DNA of 64,000 bases, taken from positions 186,001-250,000 of the forward strand of contig NZ_CP100402.1 in the NCBI RefSeq assembly GCF_024218795.1, given 5' to 3'. A program made the position numbers and the translations under genes. Source of the DNA: Halorussus aquaticus (GTDB lineage Archaea; Halobacteriota; Halobacteria; Halobacteriales; Haladaptataceae). Positions 1 through 9,918 of this stretch are shown one piece after another; positions within the stretch are counted from its first letter, which is position 1; each line of letters begins with the position of its first letter. The notes beneath the pieces were generated by a model that was not told where the DNA came from, made no database searches, and worked only from the letters and a program-made list of their open reading frames with translations.

Positions 1-1
1 G

Positions 2-1132
2 ATCGGCGCGCCGGACACGCGGGGCCGAGAGGAGATTCTCCAAGTCCACACCCGCGAGATGCCCATCGCCGAGTCGGTCGACATCGAACAGTACGCCGAG
101 AACACCCACGGCTTCGTCGGCGCGGACTTGGAGAGCCTCGTCCGCGAGGCGGCGATGAACGCGCTCCGACGCGTTCGCCCCGACCTCGACCTCGAAGGCG
201 ACGAGATCGACGCCGAGACGCTCGAAGCGCTCGAAGTGACCGAGGCGGACTTCCGGGCGGCGCTCCGGGAGATCGACCCGAGCGCGCTCCGAGAGGTGTT
301 CGTCGAGACACCCGACGTCACGTGGGACGACGTCGGCGGTCTCGCGGAGACCAAGGCCCGACTGCAGGAGGCCATCCAGTGGCCGATGGAGTACCCCGAC
401 GCCTACAGGCAGGTGGACCTCCAGTCGCCGAAGGGCATCATGCTCCACGGACCGCCGGGCACTGGCAAGACGCTGCTCGCGAAGGCCGTCGCCAACGAGG
501 CTCAGTCGAACTTCATCTCGGTCAAGGGCCCCGAACTGTTCGACAAGTACGTCGGCGAGTCCGAGAAGGGCGTTAGGGAAATCTTCGAGAAGGCGCGGTC
601 GAACGCGCCGACCGTCATCTTCTTCGACGAGATCGACTCCATCGCGACCAAGCGCGGGAGCGGTGGCAGCGATTCGAACGTCGGCGAGCGCGTCGTCTCC
701 CAACTGCTGACCGAACTCGACGGGTTGGAGGAACTGGAGGACGTGGTCGTCATCGCGGCGACGAACCGACCCGACCTCATCGACGACGCCCTGACGCGCG
801 CGGGCCGCATCGAGCGCAAGATAGAGGTCGGCGAACCCGACGAGGAGACCCGACGCGAAATCCTGAAGATTCACACCCGGAACCGGCCGCTCGCCGACGA
901 CGTGGACATCGACCACCTCGCGGCCGAGACGGAGGGCTTCGTGGGTGCGGACTTGGCGGCGCTGTGCCGCGAGGCGGCCACCGCGGCCGTTCGCGAGCAC
1001 GTCCGGTCGCAGTCCGGTGAGGAACCGATGGCCGTCGAGGACATCGTGCTCACGCAGGCCCACTTCGATGCTGCACTCGCGGATATCAATCCGGAAGACG
1101 CCGACGACTCGTCAGAGACCGACGAGGTGTAA
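2..1132 (+). CDS. cdc48: Cdc48/VAT-type AAA+ ATPase, C-terminal part
   Basis: The frame is open from base 2, so the gene starts left of the window and about 376 C-terminal residues are visible. They hold the lid of a first AAA domain and a full second AAA domain: Walker A GPPGTGKT near 449-472, Walker B VIFFDEID near 614-637, then ATNRPD and AGRIER of the second region of homology with its arginine fingers. Tandem AAA modules with this spacing mark Cdc48/p97/VAT. This hexameric cytosolic unfoldase extracts proteins and, in archaea, is thought to feed the proteasome. The tail ends in the acidic SSETDEV, with no obvious proteasome-docking HbYX end. Haloarchaea carry several Cdc48 paralogues, and which one this is cannot be told from the fragment. 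Confidence 0.93.
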   Translation: MGAPDTRGREEILQVHTREMPIAESVDIEQYAENTHGFVGADLESLVREAAMNALRRVRPDLDLEGDEIDAETLEALEVTEADFRAALREIDPSALREVFVETPDVTWDDVGGLAETKARLQEAIQWPMEYPDAYRQVDLQSPKGIMLHGPPGTGKTLLAKAVANEAQSNFISVKGPELFDKYVGESEKGVREIFEKARSNAPTVIFFDEIDSIATKRGSGGSDSNVGERVVSQLLTELDGLEELEDVVVIAATNRPDLIDDALTRAGRIERKIEVGEPDEETRREILKIHTRNRPLADDVDIDHLAAETEGFVGADLAALCREAATAAVREHVRSQSGEEPMAVEDIVLTQAHFDAALADINPEDADDSSETDEV

Positions 1133-1203
1133 TCGGCACTCGGGCGGTTCGTTCGACGGGACTGCTCCGTCACCGATACTATCCTCGACTGGGGACGCTG
1201 ACG

Positions 1204-2433
1204 CTACTCCTCGCTGGAGAGTCCGGGGAGGAAGGCGAAGATTATCGCGACGACGGCGAGCAGGCCGCCGAGTATCAGGACCGCGCCGTCGAAGTACCCC
1301 TCGTCGGCGAGGACGCCGACGAAGACCGACCCCGTCGATGCGATCAGGAAGTACCCGGTCCGTAACAGTCCCCACGCGCCGTTCCGCTCCGCTGGCGGGA
1401 GCGCGTTGATGATGTAGGTGTTCGTGACCGGCGCGATGCCGAGTTGGACGCCCGCGAGGACGATGACGACGGTGATGGGTACGAGACCGGAGACGAACGG
1501 GAGCGCGAGCAGCGGGAGCACGCTGACGGCGGCCAGCGCCACCAGCACCAGTCGGTTCCCGAAGCGAGTGACCGCGCGTCCGCCGCCGACCTGTGCGGCC
1601 GCACCGCTCACGAAGAGCGTGGCGAAGAGGACGCTGGCGGTCACTTCGTCGATACCCTTGACGGTGATGAGATACGTCGGTAGGAACGCGGTGAGACCCT
1701 GAAAGACGAACACTCGTATCGTCTTGCCTCCGACCCCGAGGACGACGCGCCGACGATTGATCGCAGACAAGAGGCCGCGAAGGCGACGACGAGTGGACGC
1801 CTCGGTGGCATCGGGAATGGCGGTCGTCGGAACGACGCGCCACGCCAGCACCGTCGTGGCGAACAGAAGCGGGACGGCACCGGCAATCGTCGCGCGCCAT
1901 CCGAGGCGACTCACGGCCGCTCCGGCGAGGATGGGGAGCGCCGCGGCACCGAGACTCCCGACCGCGAGCGTGAACCCGATGGCCGCGCTGTCGTTGTCGG
2001 GGTAGATGGACGAGAGCAGCGTCCCCCGCGTGGGTCCGTAGAGACCGTTTCCGACGCCGACGAGCGCCGCCGTGACGAGGAAGACGCCGAAGAGGGGTGC
2101 CGCCGCGAGCGCCGCGATGCTCAGCGTCATGACCGCGAGACTGGCGAGGAGCACCTTCCGGTCGCCGATGCGGTTGCTCAGGAGTCCGGCCGGGAACTGC
2201 GATAGGCCGTACACCGCCCAGATGACGGTGATAGTGAACCCGGCGGTCGCGTTGTCGATGTCGAACGTCGCCTTGATTCCGGGCAGTAACACGGGAATCG
2301 TGATGCGCGTCCCGAGAATCAGCAACCACCCGACCGCGATGGCGACCAGCGCCCAACCGCGGCCGTCGCCGCGGAGCGGTGCGATAGCGTGTTCGATTCG
2401 TTCCTTCAACCGGACGGCGATGGTCACCAGCAT
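1204..2433 (-). CDS. MFS transporter (organic-acid/sugar-acid type)
   Basis: A 409-residue, strongly hydrophobic protein with the pattern of about 12 membrane helices, the usual length for the major facilitator superfamily. The N-terminal half carries the loop 2-3 type sequence SNRIGDRKVLL after QFPAGLL. The segment FDIDNATAG just after helix 1 also occurs in the carrier at 33664-35040, so the two are paralogues. That second copy sits beside a PrpD-type dehydratase, which suggests carboxylate transport, but the substrate here is unknown. The gene is convergent with cdc48 and stands alone. The ATG at 2433 is the first start in frame before the first helix. Confidence 0.85.
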   Translation of the reverse strand: MLVTIAVRLKERIEHAIAPLRGDGRGWALVAIAVGWLLILGTRITIPVLLPGIKATFDIDNATAGFTITVIWAVYGLSQFPAGLLSNRIGDRKVLLASLAVMTLSIAALAAAPLFGVFLVTAALVGVGNGLYGPTRGTLLSSIYPDNDSAAIGFTLAVGSLGAAALPILAGAAVSRLGWRATIAGAVPLLFATTVLAWRVVPTTAIPDATEASTRRRLRGLLSAINRRRVVLGVGGKTIRVFVFQGLTAFLPTYLITVKGIDEVTASVLFATLFVSGAAAQVGGGRAVTRFGNRLVLVALAAVSVLPLLALPFVSGLVPITVVIVLAGVQLGIAPVTNTYIINALPPAERNGAWGLLRTGYFLIASTGSVFVGVLADEGYFDGAVLILGGLLAVVAIIFAFLPGLSSEE

Positions 2434-2586
2434 TCGACTGTCGAGTAGCGTACTATAGTCCCGACGGTTCTGTTATAGCTTCCGGCCTCGGCAACCGCGA
2501 CTCGCTCGACCGCACCGGACCACCCACCGAGAAGAACTAACCGTCTCAAACACGTAGTCAGCCAGCACGTGGGAGCGTCGGAATAG

Positions 2587-2778
2587 ATGTCGTACGACCT
2601 CGGGACGATATACCTGACTATCATGTTCCTCAACTTCCTCTACATGGTCGTCCTGCTGTACGGCGGAATCTGGTACACGAACCAGCAGACCGTCCAGTGT
2701 CCCCGATGCGGGGTCAAGTATCCGAAGTACCACGTGGGGAACCACGAGTGCCATCCCTCTCTCGTCGACGACGATTGA
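2587..2778 (+). CDS. Small membrane-anchored zinc-finger-like protein
   Basis: A 63-residue protein not assigned to a named family. Residues about 7-30 form one hydrophobic helix. A short cytosolic-type tail follows with Cys38, Cys41, His49, His53, Cys55 and His56, a plausible zinc site (CPRCG then HECH). The ATG lies 153 bases from the divergent MFS gene, and the frame ends 72 bases before glycerate kinase. Small zinc-finger proteins are common in haloarchaea and often escape annotation. The coding call rests on the regular metal-ligand spacing plus the helix. No function can be given. Confidence 0.6.
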   Translation: MSYDLGTIYLTIMFLNFLYMVVLLYGGIWYTNQQTVQCPRCGVKYPKYHVGNHECHPSLVDDD

Positions 2779-2850
2779 CTCCGTTCGGCGGACGCGGTCG
2801 CGGGTACCGACCACCGTTAGTGTTTTGTCACCGTCCCACACCTTCGAAGT

Positions 2851-4197
2851 ATGAGCGTGTATCGGGACTCGCTGGCCGAGACGGCCGCGCACGAAGTCGC
2901 GCTGAACTGCCTCGACGCGGGAATCGAGGGCGCGCACCCGGCCCGCGTCGTCGGCGAGAACGTCACCCTCCACGGGAACCAGTTGACGGTCGGCGACGCC
3001 ACGTACGACCTCTCGGAGTACGAGGAGGTTATCGTCGTCGGGGGCGGGAACGCGGCGGGCGCTGTCGCCGCAGGTCTCGAAGACGAATTGGGCGACCGAA
3101 TCGACCGGGGAGTCGTCGTCACCGACGTACTCCCGGAGACGACCGACGTCGAACTCGTCGAGGGCGACCACCCTGTCCCGAGCGAGCGCGGCGCGGCGGG
3201 TGCCGCGCGCGTCCGCGAACTCGCCGAGTCGGCGACCGACGAGACGCTCGTTCTCGGCGTCGTCACCGGCGGCGGGAGCGCGCTGTTGCCCGCCCCGGCG
3301 GGCGACCTCTCGCTCGCGGACCTCCGGCGAGTCACCGACGAACTGCTCGCCTCCGGGGCCGCGATAGACGAGATAAACGCCGTTCGGAAGCACCTCTCGG
3401 CGATAAAGGGCGGCCGCCTCGCCGAGGCCACGGCACCCGCGACGGTCGTTGGACTCGTCTTCAGCGACGTCGTGGGCAACGACCTCGACGTCGTGGCCAG
3501 CGGACCGCTCACGCCCGACCGCTCGACGTACGCGGAGGCGCTGGACGTGGTCGAACGGTACGACCTCGACGTCCCGGAGTCGGTGCGCGAGCGACTCTGG
3601 CGCGGCGTCTCGGGCGACCTCCCGGAGACGCCCGGTCCCGACGACCCGGCGTTCGAGGGCGTCGAGACGCACGTCCTCGCGGACGGGTTCACGGCGCTCG
3701 CCGCCGCCCGCGACGAGGCGGTCGAGCAGGGGTACGACGCGCATGTCCTCAGTTCTCGAATCCGGGGCGAAGCGCGCGAGGCCGCCAAGAGCCACGTCGG
3801 AATCGCGGAGGAGATGCGAGCGACCGGCAACCCGTTCGACACGCCCGCGGTCGTCCTCTCCGGGGGCGAGACGACGGTGACGCTGCGCGGTGACGGCGAC
3901 GGCGGGCCGAATCAGGAGTTCGCGCTGAGCGCCGCGCTCGAACTGGACGACGGCGGCGTCGTGATTGCGAGCGTGGACACCGACGGCATCGACGGCGCGT
4001 CGGAGGCGGCCGGTGCCATCGTGGACACCGAGACGGTCGCCGACGACCGGGGCGAGGCCCGCACTGCGCTCGAAGAGAACGACGCGTTTCCGTTTCTGGA
4101 CGCGAGAGACGCGCTCGTCGTGACCGGCCCGACCGGGACGAACGTCAACGACCTCCGGGTGATGGTCGTGGACTCGGACGCGACGTCGGCGCAGTAG
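2851..4197 (+). CDS. Glycerate 2-kinase (DUF4147/MOFRL family)
   Basis: A 448-residue protein with both domains of the GckA/TtuD family. The N-terminal DUF4147 part has a glycine-rich VVGGGNAAGA loop and the signature RKHLSAIKGGRLA. The C-terminal MOFRL domain has SGGETTVT, GPNQEFAL, DTDGIDGASEAAGA and TGPTGTNVNDL. Family members phosphorylate D-glycerate to 2-phosphoglycerate with ATP in the cytosol. In haloarchaea such an enzyme links glycerate, from sugar or glyoxylate routes, to glycolysis. Older databases label the family hydroxypyruvate reductase, which is probably wrong for this type. It converges on malate synthase, another glyoxylate-consuming enzyme. The ATG at 2851 directly precedes the conserved N-terminus. 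Confidence 0.88.
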   Translation: MSVYRDSLAETAAHEVALNCLDAGIEGAHPARVVGENVTLHGNQLTVGDATYDLSEYEEVIVVGGGNAAGAVAAGLEDELGDRIDRGVVVTDVLPETTDVELVEGDHPVPSERGAAGAARVRELAESATDETLVLGVVTGGGSALLPAPAGDLSLADLRRVTDELLASGAAIDEINAVRKHLSAIKGGRLAEATAPATVVGLVFSDVVGNDLDVVASGPLTPDRSTYAEALDVVERYDLDVPESVRERLWRGVSGDLPETPGPDDPAFEGVETHVLADGFTALAAARDEAVEQGYDAHVLSSRIRGEAREAAKSHVGIAEEMRATGNPFDTPAVVLSGGETTVTLRGDGDGGPNQEFALSAALELDDGGVVIASVDTDGIDGASEAAGAIVDTETVADDRGEARTALEENDAFPFLDARDALVVTGPTGTNVNDLRVMVVDSDATSAQ

Positions 4198-4236
4198 AAC
4201 CGCTTCGACCCCGGGAGCAATTCGGCGTGAGCGACG

Positions 4237-5538
4237 TTATCCGACCTCCATGGCGCGGTCCACGACGTCCTCGCCGTACGTCTCCCTGAGTTCGTCCCGC
4301 TGGTCCGGACGGGCCTCGTACACCTCCTGAAACAGCGTGATCGGCGTTTGTGCCGCCTGATACGTGGCCTCGTCCCACATTCGGTCTCTCGTGACTTCGA
4401 CCTCGACGCCGTCGAGGACGAGCGTCGCCGTTCGCTCCATCGAGATGGCACCTCTCCCGGCCGCCTTGGCCTCCTCGAACTCCGCCATCGAATCGACGTA
4501 GTCGTCCATCGCAACGACGTACTGGGTCCGGTCGCGCAACGCCTCGGCGAGTCCGTCCTCGTCGAGTTCGCGCTGGTCGCGCGCGACTCGAAGTCGATAC
4601 CGGCCGTCGTCCAGTTCGTCGAGTTCGACGTCGTCGCCCTCGTAGGCGTGCGCACCGCCGCCGGTCCGGTCGAGTTCGACGGTCTCCCCGCCGACTTCGA
4701 GCAGGTACGTTCCCTCCTTCGGCGGGAGGGGTCCGGTGTTGGCCTCCACCACTTGGCCGGGCGTCAGCGACCAGATGCCGAGCATCCCCTTCGCCCGGTT
4801 GTCGGTCATCCGCTCGTGGTACCCTTCCACGTCCCTGATGTCGTCGTACGGCCCGTCGACCGCGATTAGCCCGTTCGCGCTCGCCGCGCGCGAGGTGTTG
4901 TGTCGGAGTTCCGGCCACGGGGGGAGTTCCCCCGTCGGGGTCGTGGCGCGCATGTCCTTGGTGTAGTCCACTTCACCGTCGACGAGGAGGAACAGTCGCT
5001 CCAAGTTGTTCGAGCGCTTCCCGATTTCCCGGTCGATTCGAGCGAGCGCGAGTTCGGCTTCCCCGCTCTCGACGATGGGCGACATCGACAGCGACCCCTC
5101 CTCGAGACCGTTTTCGGCCTCGACGACGGTGATGAACTCGTCGGCCTTCTTCCAGTCGTCGATGGAACCGACCTCCGGGACGGCGAACCCGTCGATGTGT
5201 TCGACAGCGCCAGCGTCGGGGTCGGCGATGCGCATCATGTGTTCGAACCCCCGCCGCCTCGTCTCGGGGTCGTCTCTGTGCCAGACGATTCGGGGGTGAA
5301 TCTCGCCCGGGAACTCCTCGCCGTGCTCCGAGACCACGTCGACGATGTTCTCGACTCCCTCGTCGCGCATGGTGGGTGCCGTCGCGTCCTCGTTGTCCGG
5401 CACCCAGACGTCGGGGGCTTGCATCCCCCGCAGTTGCGAGGCCTTCCGGAGCATCTCGGCGGTGTCGTCTCCCTCGACGGCGGTCGGTGACGTGAAGAAA
5501 GAGCGGACGAACGCTCGTTCGTTTCCGTGTGTCGCCAT
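4237..5538 (-). CDS. aceB: Malate synthase, haloarchaeal type
   Basis: A 433-residue protein matching the distinct haloarchaeal malate synthase known from Haloferax volcanii in length and in motifs such as RGMQAPDVWVPDNEDATAP, EIHPRIVWHRD, NNLERLFLLVDGEVDYTKD and the C-terminal RMWDEATYQAAQTPI. It condenses glyoxylate with acetyl-CoA to malate and CoA. Its core is an HpcH/HpaI-like barrel, so it can be mistaken for citrate lyase beta or malyl-CoA lyase. In haloarchaea it closes the glyoxylate or methylaspartate cycle. No classical isocitrate lyase lies beside it, but a related lyase lies at 15808-16686. The start at 5538 follows a short AT-richer stretch (cttta on the minus strand). Confidence 0.9.
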   Translation of the reverse strand: MATHGNERAFVRSFFTSPTAVEGDDTAEMLRKASQLRGMQAPDVWVPDNEDATAPTMRDEGVENIVDVVSEHGEEFPGEIHPRIVWHRDDPETRRRGFEHMMRIADPDAGAVEHIDGFAVPEVGSIDDWKKADEFITVVEAENGLEEGSLSMSPIVESGEAELALARIDREIGKRSNNLERLFLLVDGEVDYTKDMRATTPTGELPPWPELRHNTSRAASANGLIAVDGPYDDIRDVEGYHERMTDNRAKGMLGIWSLTPGQVVEANTGPLPPKEGTYLLEVGGETVELDRTGGGAHAYEGDDVELDELDDGRYRLRVARDQRELDEDGLAEALRDRTQYVVAMDDYVDSMAEFEEAKAAGRGAISMERTATLVLDGVEVEVTRDRMWDEATYQAAQTPITLFQEVYEARPDQRDELRETYGEDVVDRAMEVG

Positions 5539-5606
5539 GTGCGGCCGTACCGTCGGTGGCTTGACTGTTAAAGACTAGCACGGGACGGGAGCCGGTCGGA
5601 CCCCCG

Positions 5607-8600
5607 TCATCCGAGCGCGCTCGCCAACTTCTCGACGGGATGGGGCACGTCCTCGTCGTACTCGTCGCCGAGTTGCGTGCGGCAGGACGCGCCCGGCGCG
5701 GTCACGGCGTCGCCGTCGCTCTCCTCGATTTGGTCGAAGAGGATGCGACCGATGGCCTGCGACATCGAGTAGTGCTCGGCCTCGTAGCCGAACGTCCCGG
5801 CCATCCCGCAACAGCCAGAATCGAGCGGTTCGACGTCGTAACCCGCCCGGCGCAGGACGCCCACGGCGTGGTGGTCCTTCTTGACCGACTTCTGGTGGCA
5901 GTGGCCGTGGTAGGTGAGCGACTCCGCGGGCGCGGTCCACGTCACGCTCTCGCCGAGGCGGAACGTGTCGAGGTACTCGCAGACGCCGTAGGTGTTGCGT
6001 GCGAGGGCCTCCACGTCGTCATTCGTCACTCCCGAGGCCTGCCCGCCCGCCGATTCCGGAGCGCGCTCCGCCCCGCCCAGCAGGTCGAGGTAGTCCGACT
6101 GGAACATCACCGCGTCCGAGGGTTCGACCACGACGACGTCCCTGCCGTCGGCGACGTACTCCGAAAGCGCATCGACGTTCCGACTGGCGATGTCTCGGGC
6201 CTTCTCGACGAACCCCTTCGAGTGGGGCGGCCGCCCGCTCCCCGTCACGTCCGGCACCGTGACGTGGACCCCGGCGGCTTCGAGGACTCTCACGGCGGCC
6301 TTCCCCGTCTCGGGCTTGTTGTAGTTGGTGTAGGTGTCGGGGAAGAGGACGGCCCGTCGCTCGGCCTCGGCTTCGGACACCCGCGCGCCGCCGCGCTCCT
6401 CGAACCAGTCGCGGAACGTCTCGCTCTCGAACGCCGGGAGCGAGCGCTCGCGAGCGATTCCCACCGTCTTTTCGAGCAGCGTCCGGGCACCGGGGAGGTT
6501 CTGGCCCCAGTTGGCGACGGGCGCGAGCGCGCTGCCCACCTTCGAGAGCGCGTCGATGTTGGCGAACGCGCGGTCCCGGAGGGTCGCGCCGTGGCGCTCC
6601 TTGTACTCGCGTTCGACCTCGACCTTGAGTTTCGCCATGTCAACCTCGCTCGGGCAGTCCACGGAACAGCCCTTGCACCCGATGCACAGGTCCATCACCT
6701 CGTGCATGAACTCCACGTCGAACTGCTCGTCGCCTCCCGCTCCGGAAGCGGTCGGGGCCGAGTCGGTCTCCGCCGGGGTCGCGCCGTCGAGGTCGCCCGA
6801 CATGGCCGACCGGAGGAGGTTCGCCCGGCCGCGCGTGGACTGAATCTCCTCTTCGGAGGCGCGGTAGGTCGGACACATCACGCCGCCGGTGGTGTTCTGC
6901 CCGCCGCGACAGCCGCCGCAACCGTGACAGAGTTCGGCCATCCCCTGAAAGCCGTTGTCGTTCTCCCAGTTCAGTTCCGGTTCGAACCCGGCGTCGAACT
7001 CGTACTCGGTGTCGAACCGGAGGTTCTCGGTCATGTCGTGGTCGCCGCAGACGTTCCCCGGATTCAGGAGCCAGTCGGGGTCCACCGCCGTCTTGAGGTC
7101 CCGGAACAGGTTCCAGACGTCCTCTCCGTAGAGTTTCTTGTTCCACTGGGTCCGGGCGCGGCCGTCGCCGTGTTCGCCCGAGACGCTTCCGCCGTACTTC
7201 ACCGCGAGGTCGGTGGCGGCGTCGGCGATGGACTCCATCCGCTCGATTCCCTCGGCGTTCTTGGTGTTTATCAGCGGTCGGACGTGGATGCACCCGGGTC
7301 CGGCGTGGGCGTAGAAGCTACCGAACGTGTCGTGGTCGTCGAAGACGTCCTGAAAGTCCGCGATGTACTCGGGGAGGTGTTCGGGCGGGACCGCGATGTC
7401 CTCGATGAAGGCGATGTGCTTCTCGTCGGTGGTGCGCGAGAGCAGAATCGGCGTCGAGGCCTTCCGCATCTTCCAGAACTTCTCCTGTTCCTCGTCGGAG
7501 AACGCGGTCAGGCCGTCGAACGCGATATCGTCCACCCGGTCGTCGAGCAGGTCCCGGACCTTCCGCTCGGCCGCCTCGTCGGTGTCGGCGTAGAACTCCA
7601 CGAGCAGGAAGGAGTCGGTCCGCTCGGGGAGGATGCTCACCACGTCCTTGAACTCCTCCAAGTCGCGGGCGAGGTCAACGAGCACGCCGTCCAACACCTC
7701 GACGGCGGCGGGGTCGTGTTCGAGAATCGGCCCGACGTCCTCCATCGCCTCGACGAGGCTGTCGTAGGTGAGCAGGCCGATAGCGGTCGTGTTCGGCACC
7801 GGTTCCAGCGAGAGCGTCGCTTCGGTCACGATGCAGAGGGTCCCCTCGCTGCCGACCATCAGGCGGGCGAGATTGACGGACCCCGTCTCGCTCACGGCTT
7901 CGCCGTTCGCGTCTTCCGAGGCGCGATGCGCCTCGCCCGCCTCCTCCACCAGCGCGTCCAGACTGTACCCCGAGACGTTGCGCTTGAGACTGGGATACGC
8001 CCCCTCGACGGTGTCGGACTCCTCGTCGATTATCCGGAGCGCCTCGGCGTAGAGGCGCTCTTCGAGCGTCCCGTCCGGGTCGGCACCCGCCCGTAGTTCG
8101 TCGAGCGACACCTCTCCGAGCGTCGTCACGGTGCCGTCGGCCAGCACGACCTCCAACTCCTCGACGTAGGCGTCGGTCTTGCCGTACTTCAGCGAGTGCG
8201 CGCCCGTGGTGTTGTTGCCGATAGCGCCGCCGATGGCGCTCCGGTTCGCCGTCGAGGGGTCCGGCGCGAACTTCAGGTCGTGGGGCGCGAGTCGCTCGTT
8301 CACCTCCGCGAGGACGGCCCCGGGTTCGACGCGCACCTCGCGGTCCTCGGGGCGGACGTCTAGCACGTCGCCCATCCCCCGAGTGAAGTCGAGGACGACG
8401 GCCTCGTTGACGGTCTGTCCGGCGAGACTGGTGCCGCCGCCGCGGGGAAGCACCGGAACCTCTCGGTCGGCGCAGTATTCGACCACAGCACTCACGTCTG
8501 CGGTCGAAGTGGGGAACACGACGCCGATTGGCGTCACCTCGTAGGCGCTGGCGTCGGTCGCGTACAACTGGCGCGTGTAGGTGTCGAATCTGACCTCGCC

Positions 8601-8723
8601 GTCCACGAGCGATTCGAGGTCGTCCACGAGACCGGGTCGTTCGACCGTGCCGTCGCGGTAGTCGTAGTTCGCTCGCTCGTCGCTAGCGGGGCCGGACTCC
8701 CCGGACAGGTCGCGCTTGGCCAT
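5607..8723 (-). CDS. FAD/Fe-S D-2-hydroxyacid dehydrogenase (GlcD-GlcF fusion)
   Basis: A 1038-residue fusion. Residues about 60-300 form a PCMH-type FAD domain (PRGGGTSLAGQT at 93-104). Residues 300-560 form the FAD-oxidase C domain with GEHGDGRAR near 517-525. Cysteine clusters at 599/602/605/617 and 680/683/686/690 (CIGCKGCSVDC) can hold iron-sulfur clusters. The C-terminal third carries two CCG-type motifs, HGHCHQK and DSGCCGMAG. This is the architecture of respiratory D-lactate, glycolate or D-2-hydroxyglutarate dehydrogenases that pass electrons to the quinone pool at the membrane. The neighbours (a D-2-hydroxyacid dehydrogenase, malate synthase and a transhydrogenase-like alcohol dehydrogenase) fit glycolate or D-2-hydroxyglutarate as substrate. 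Specificity is not decided by sequence. Confidence 0.87.
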   Translation of the reverse strand: MAKRDLSGESGPASDERANYDYRDGTVERPGLVDDLESLVDGEVRFDTYTRQLYATDASAYEVTPIGVVFPTSTADVSAVVEYCADREVPVLPRGGGTSLAGQTVNEAVVLDFTRGMGDVLDVRPEDREVRVEPGAVLAEVNERLAPHDLKFAPDPSTANRSAIGGAIGNNTTGAHSLKYGKTDAYVEELEVVLADGTVTTLGEVSLDELRAGADPDGTLEERLYAEALRIIDEESDTVEGAYPSLKRNVSGYSLDALVEEAGEAHRASEDANGEAVSETGSVNLARLMVGSEGTLCIVTEATLSLEPVPNTTAIGLLTYDSLVEAMEDVGPILEHDPAAVEVLDGVLVDLARDLEEFKDVVSILPERTDSFLLVEFYADTDEAAERKVRDLLDDRVDDIAFDGLTAFSDEEQEKFWKMRKASTPILLSRTTDEKHIAFIEDIAVPPEHLPEYIADFQDVFDDHDTFGSFYAHAGPGCIHVRPLINTKNAEGIERMESIADAATDLAVKYGGSVSGEHGDGRARTQWNKKLYGEDVWNLFRDLKTAVDPDWLLNPGNVCGDHDMTENLRFDTEYEFDAGFEPELNWENDNGFQGMAELCHGCGGCRGGQNTTGGVMCPTYRASEEEIQSTRGRANLLRSAMSGDLDGATPAETDSAPTASGAGGDEQFDVEFMHEVMDLCIGCKGCSVDCPSEVDMAKLKVEVEREYKERHGATLRDRAFANIDALSKVGSALAPVANWGQNLPGARTLLEKTVGIARERSLPAFESETFRDWFEERGGARVSEAEAERRAVLFPDTYTNYNKPETGKAAVRVLEAAGVHVTVPDVTGSGRPPHSKGFVEKARDIASRNVDALSEYVADGRDVVVVEPSDAVMFQSDYLDLLGGAERAPESAGGQASGVTNDDVEALARNTYGVCEYLDTFRLGESVTWTAPAESLTYHGHCHQKSVKKDHHAVGVLRRAGYDVEPLDSGCCGMAGTFGYEAEHYSMSQAIGRILFDQIEESDGDAVTAPGASCRTQLGDEYDEDVPHPVEKLASALG

Positions 8724-8858
8724 AGGTTTACGTTATCACCTACCATTGGCCGGTGGCGTGTAAACCCTTCGCCGTAACAGGGTCGAATCCTGCGGAGTCG
8801 AGACTGTGACACGTCGAACCAGTAGGGACGCGCGGATTCACGCCTCGTCGCCGGACGA

Positions 8859-9806
<948 letters not shown>

Positions 9807-9876
9807 TCACGCGGAACTGGTTTGAGGTTTTCGCCGCCCGCGGCCGCGTCGGCGAGATTTCCATAACTATAGAATG

Positions 9877-9884
9877 TTATAAAT
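9877..9884 (+). promoter_or_regulatory. TATA box of the TPP-enzyme gene in a divergent promoter
   Basis: The AT-rich block ttataaat lies 35 bases before the ATG at 9919, giving a predicted start of transcription about 10 bases upstream of the gene. A 5-base inverted repeat, ATAAC (9863-9867) and GTTAT (9876-9880), overlaps it. The minus-strand reading of the same AT-rich block could serve the dehydrogenase at 9797. Shared control is inferred. Confidence 0.55.
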
Positions 9885-9918
9885 ACATTTACAACACTGC
9901 ACCGCGCCACACTCTGAC

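Noticed and set aside
4237..5538. Citrate lyase beta or malyl-CoA lyase identity
   Set aside because: The length and motifs match the haloarchaeal malate synthase, which shares the HpcH-like barrel.
5640..8096. A long plus-strand open frame of 818 codons opposite the FAD/Fe-S dehydrogenase
   Set aside because: It is antisense to a gene with clear FAD and cysteine motifs. Long antisense frames are expected in GC-rich DNA, and the composition (Val/Arg/Gly-rich) shows no domain.
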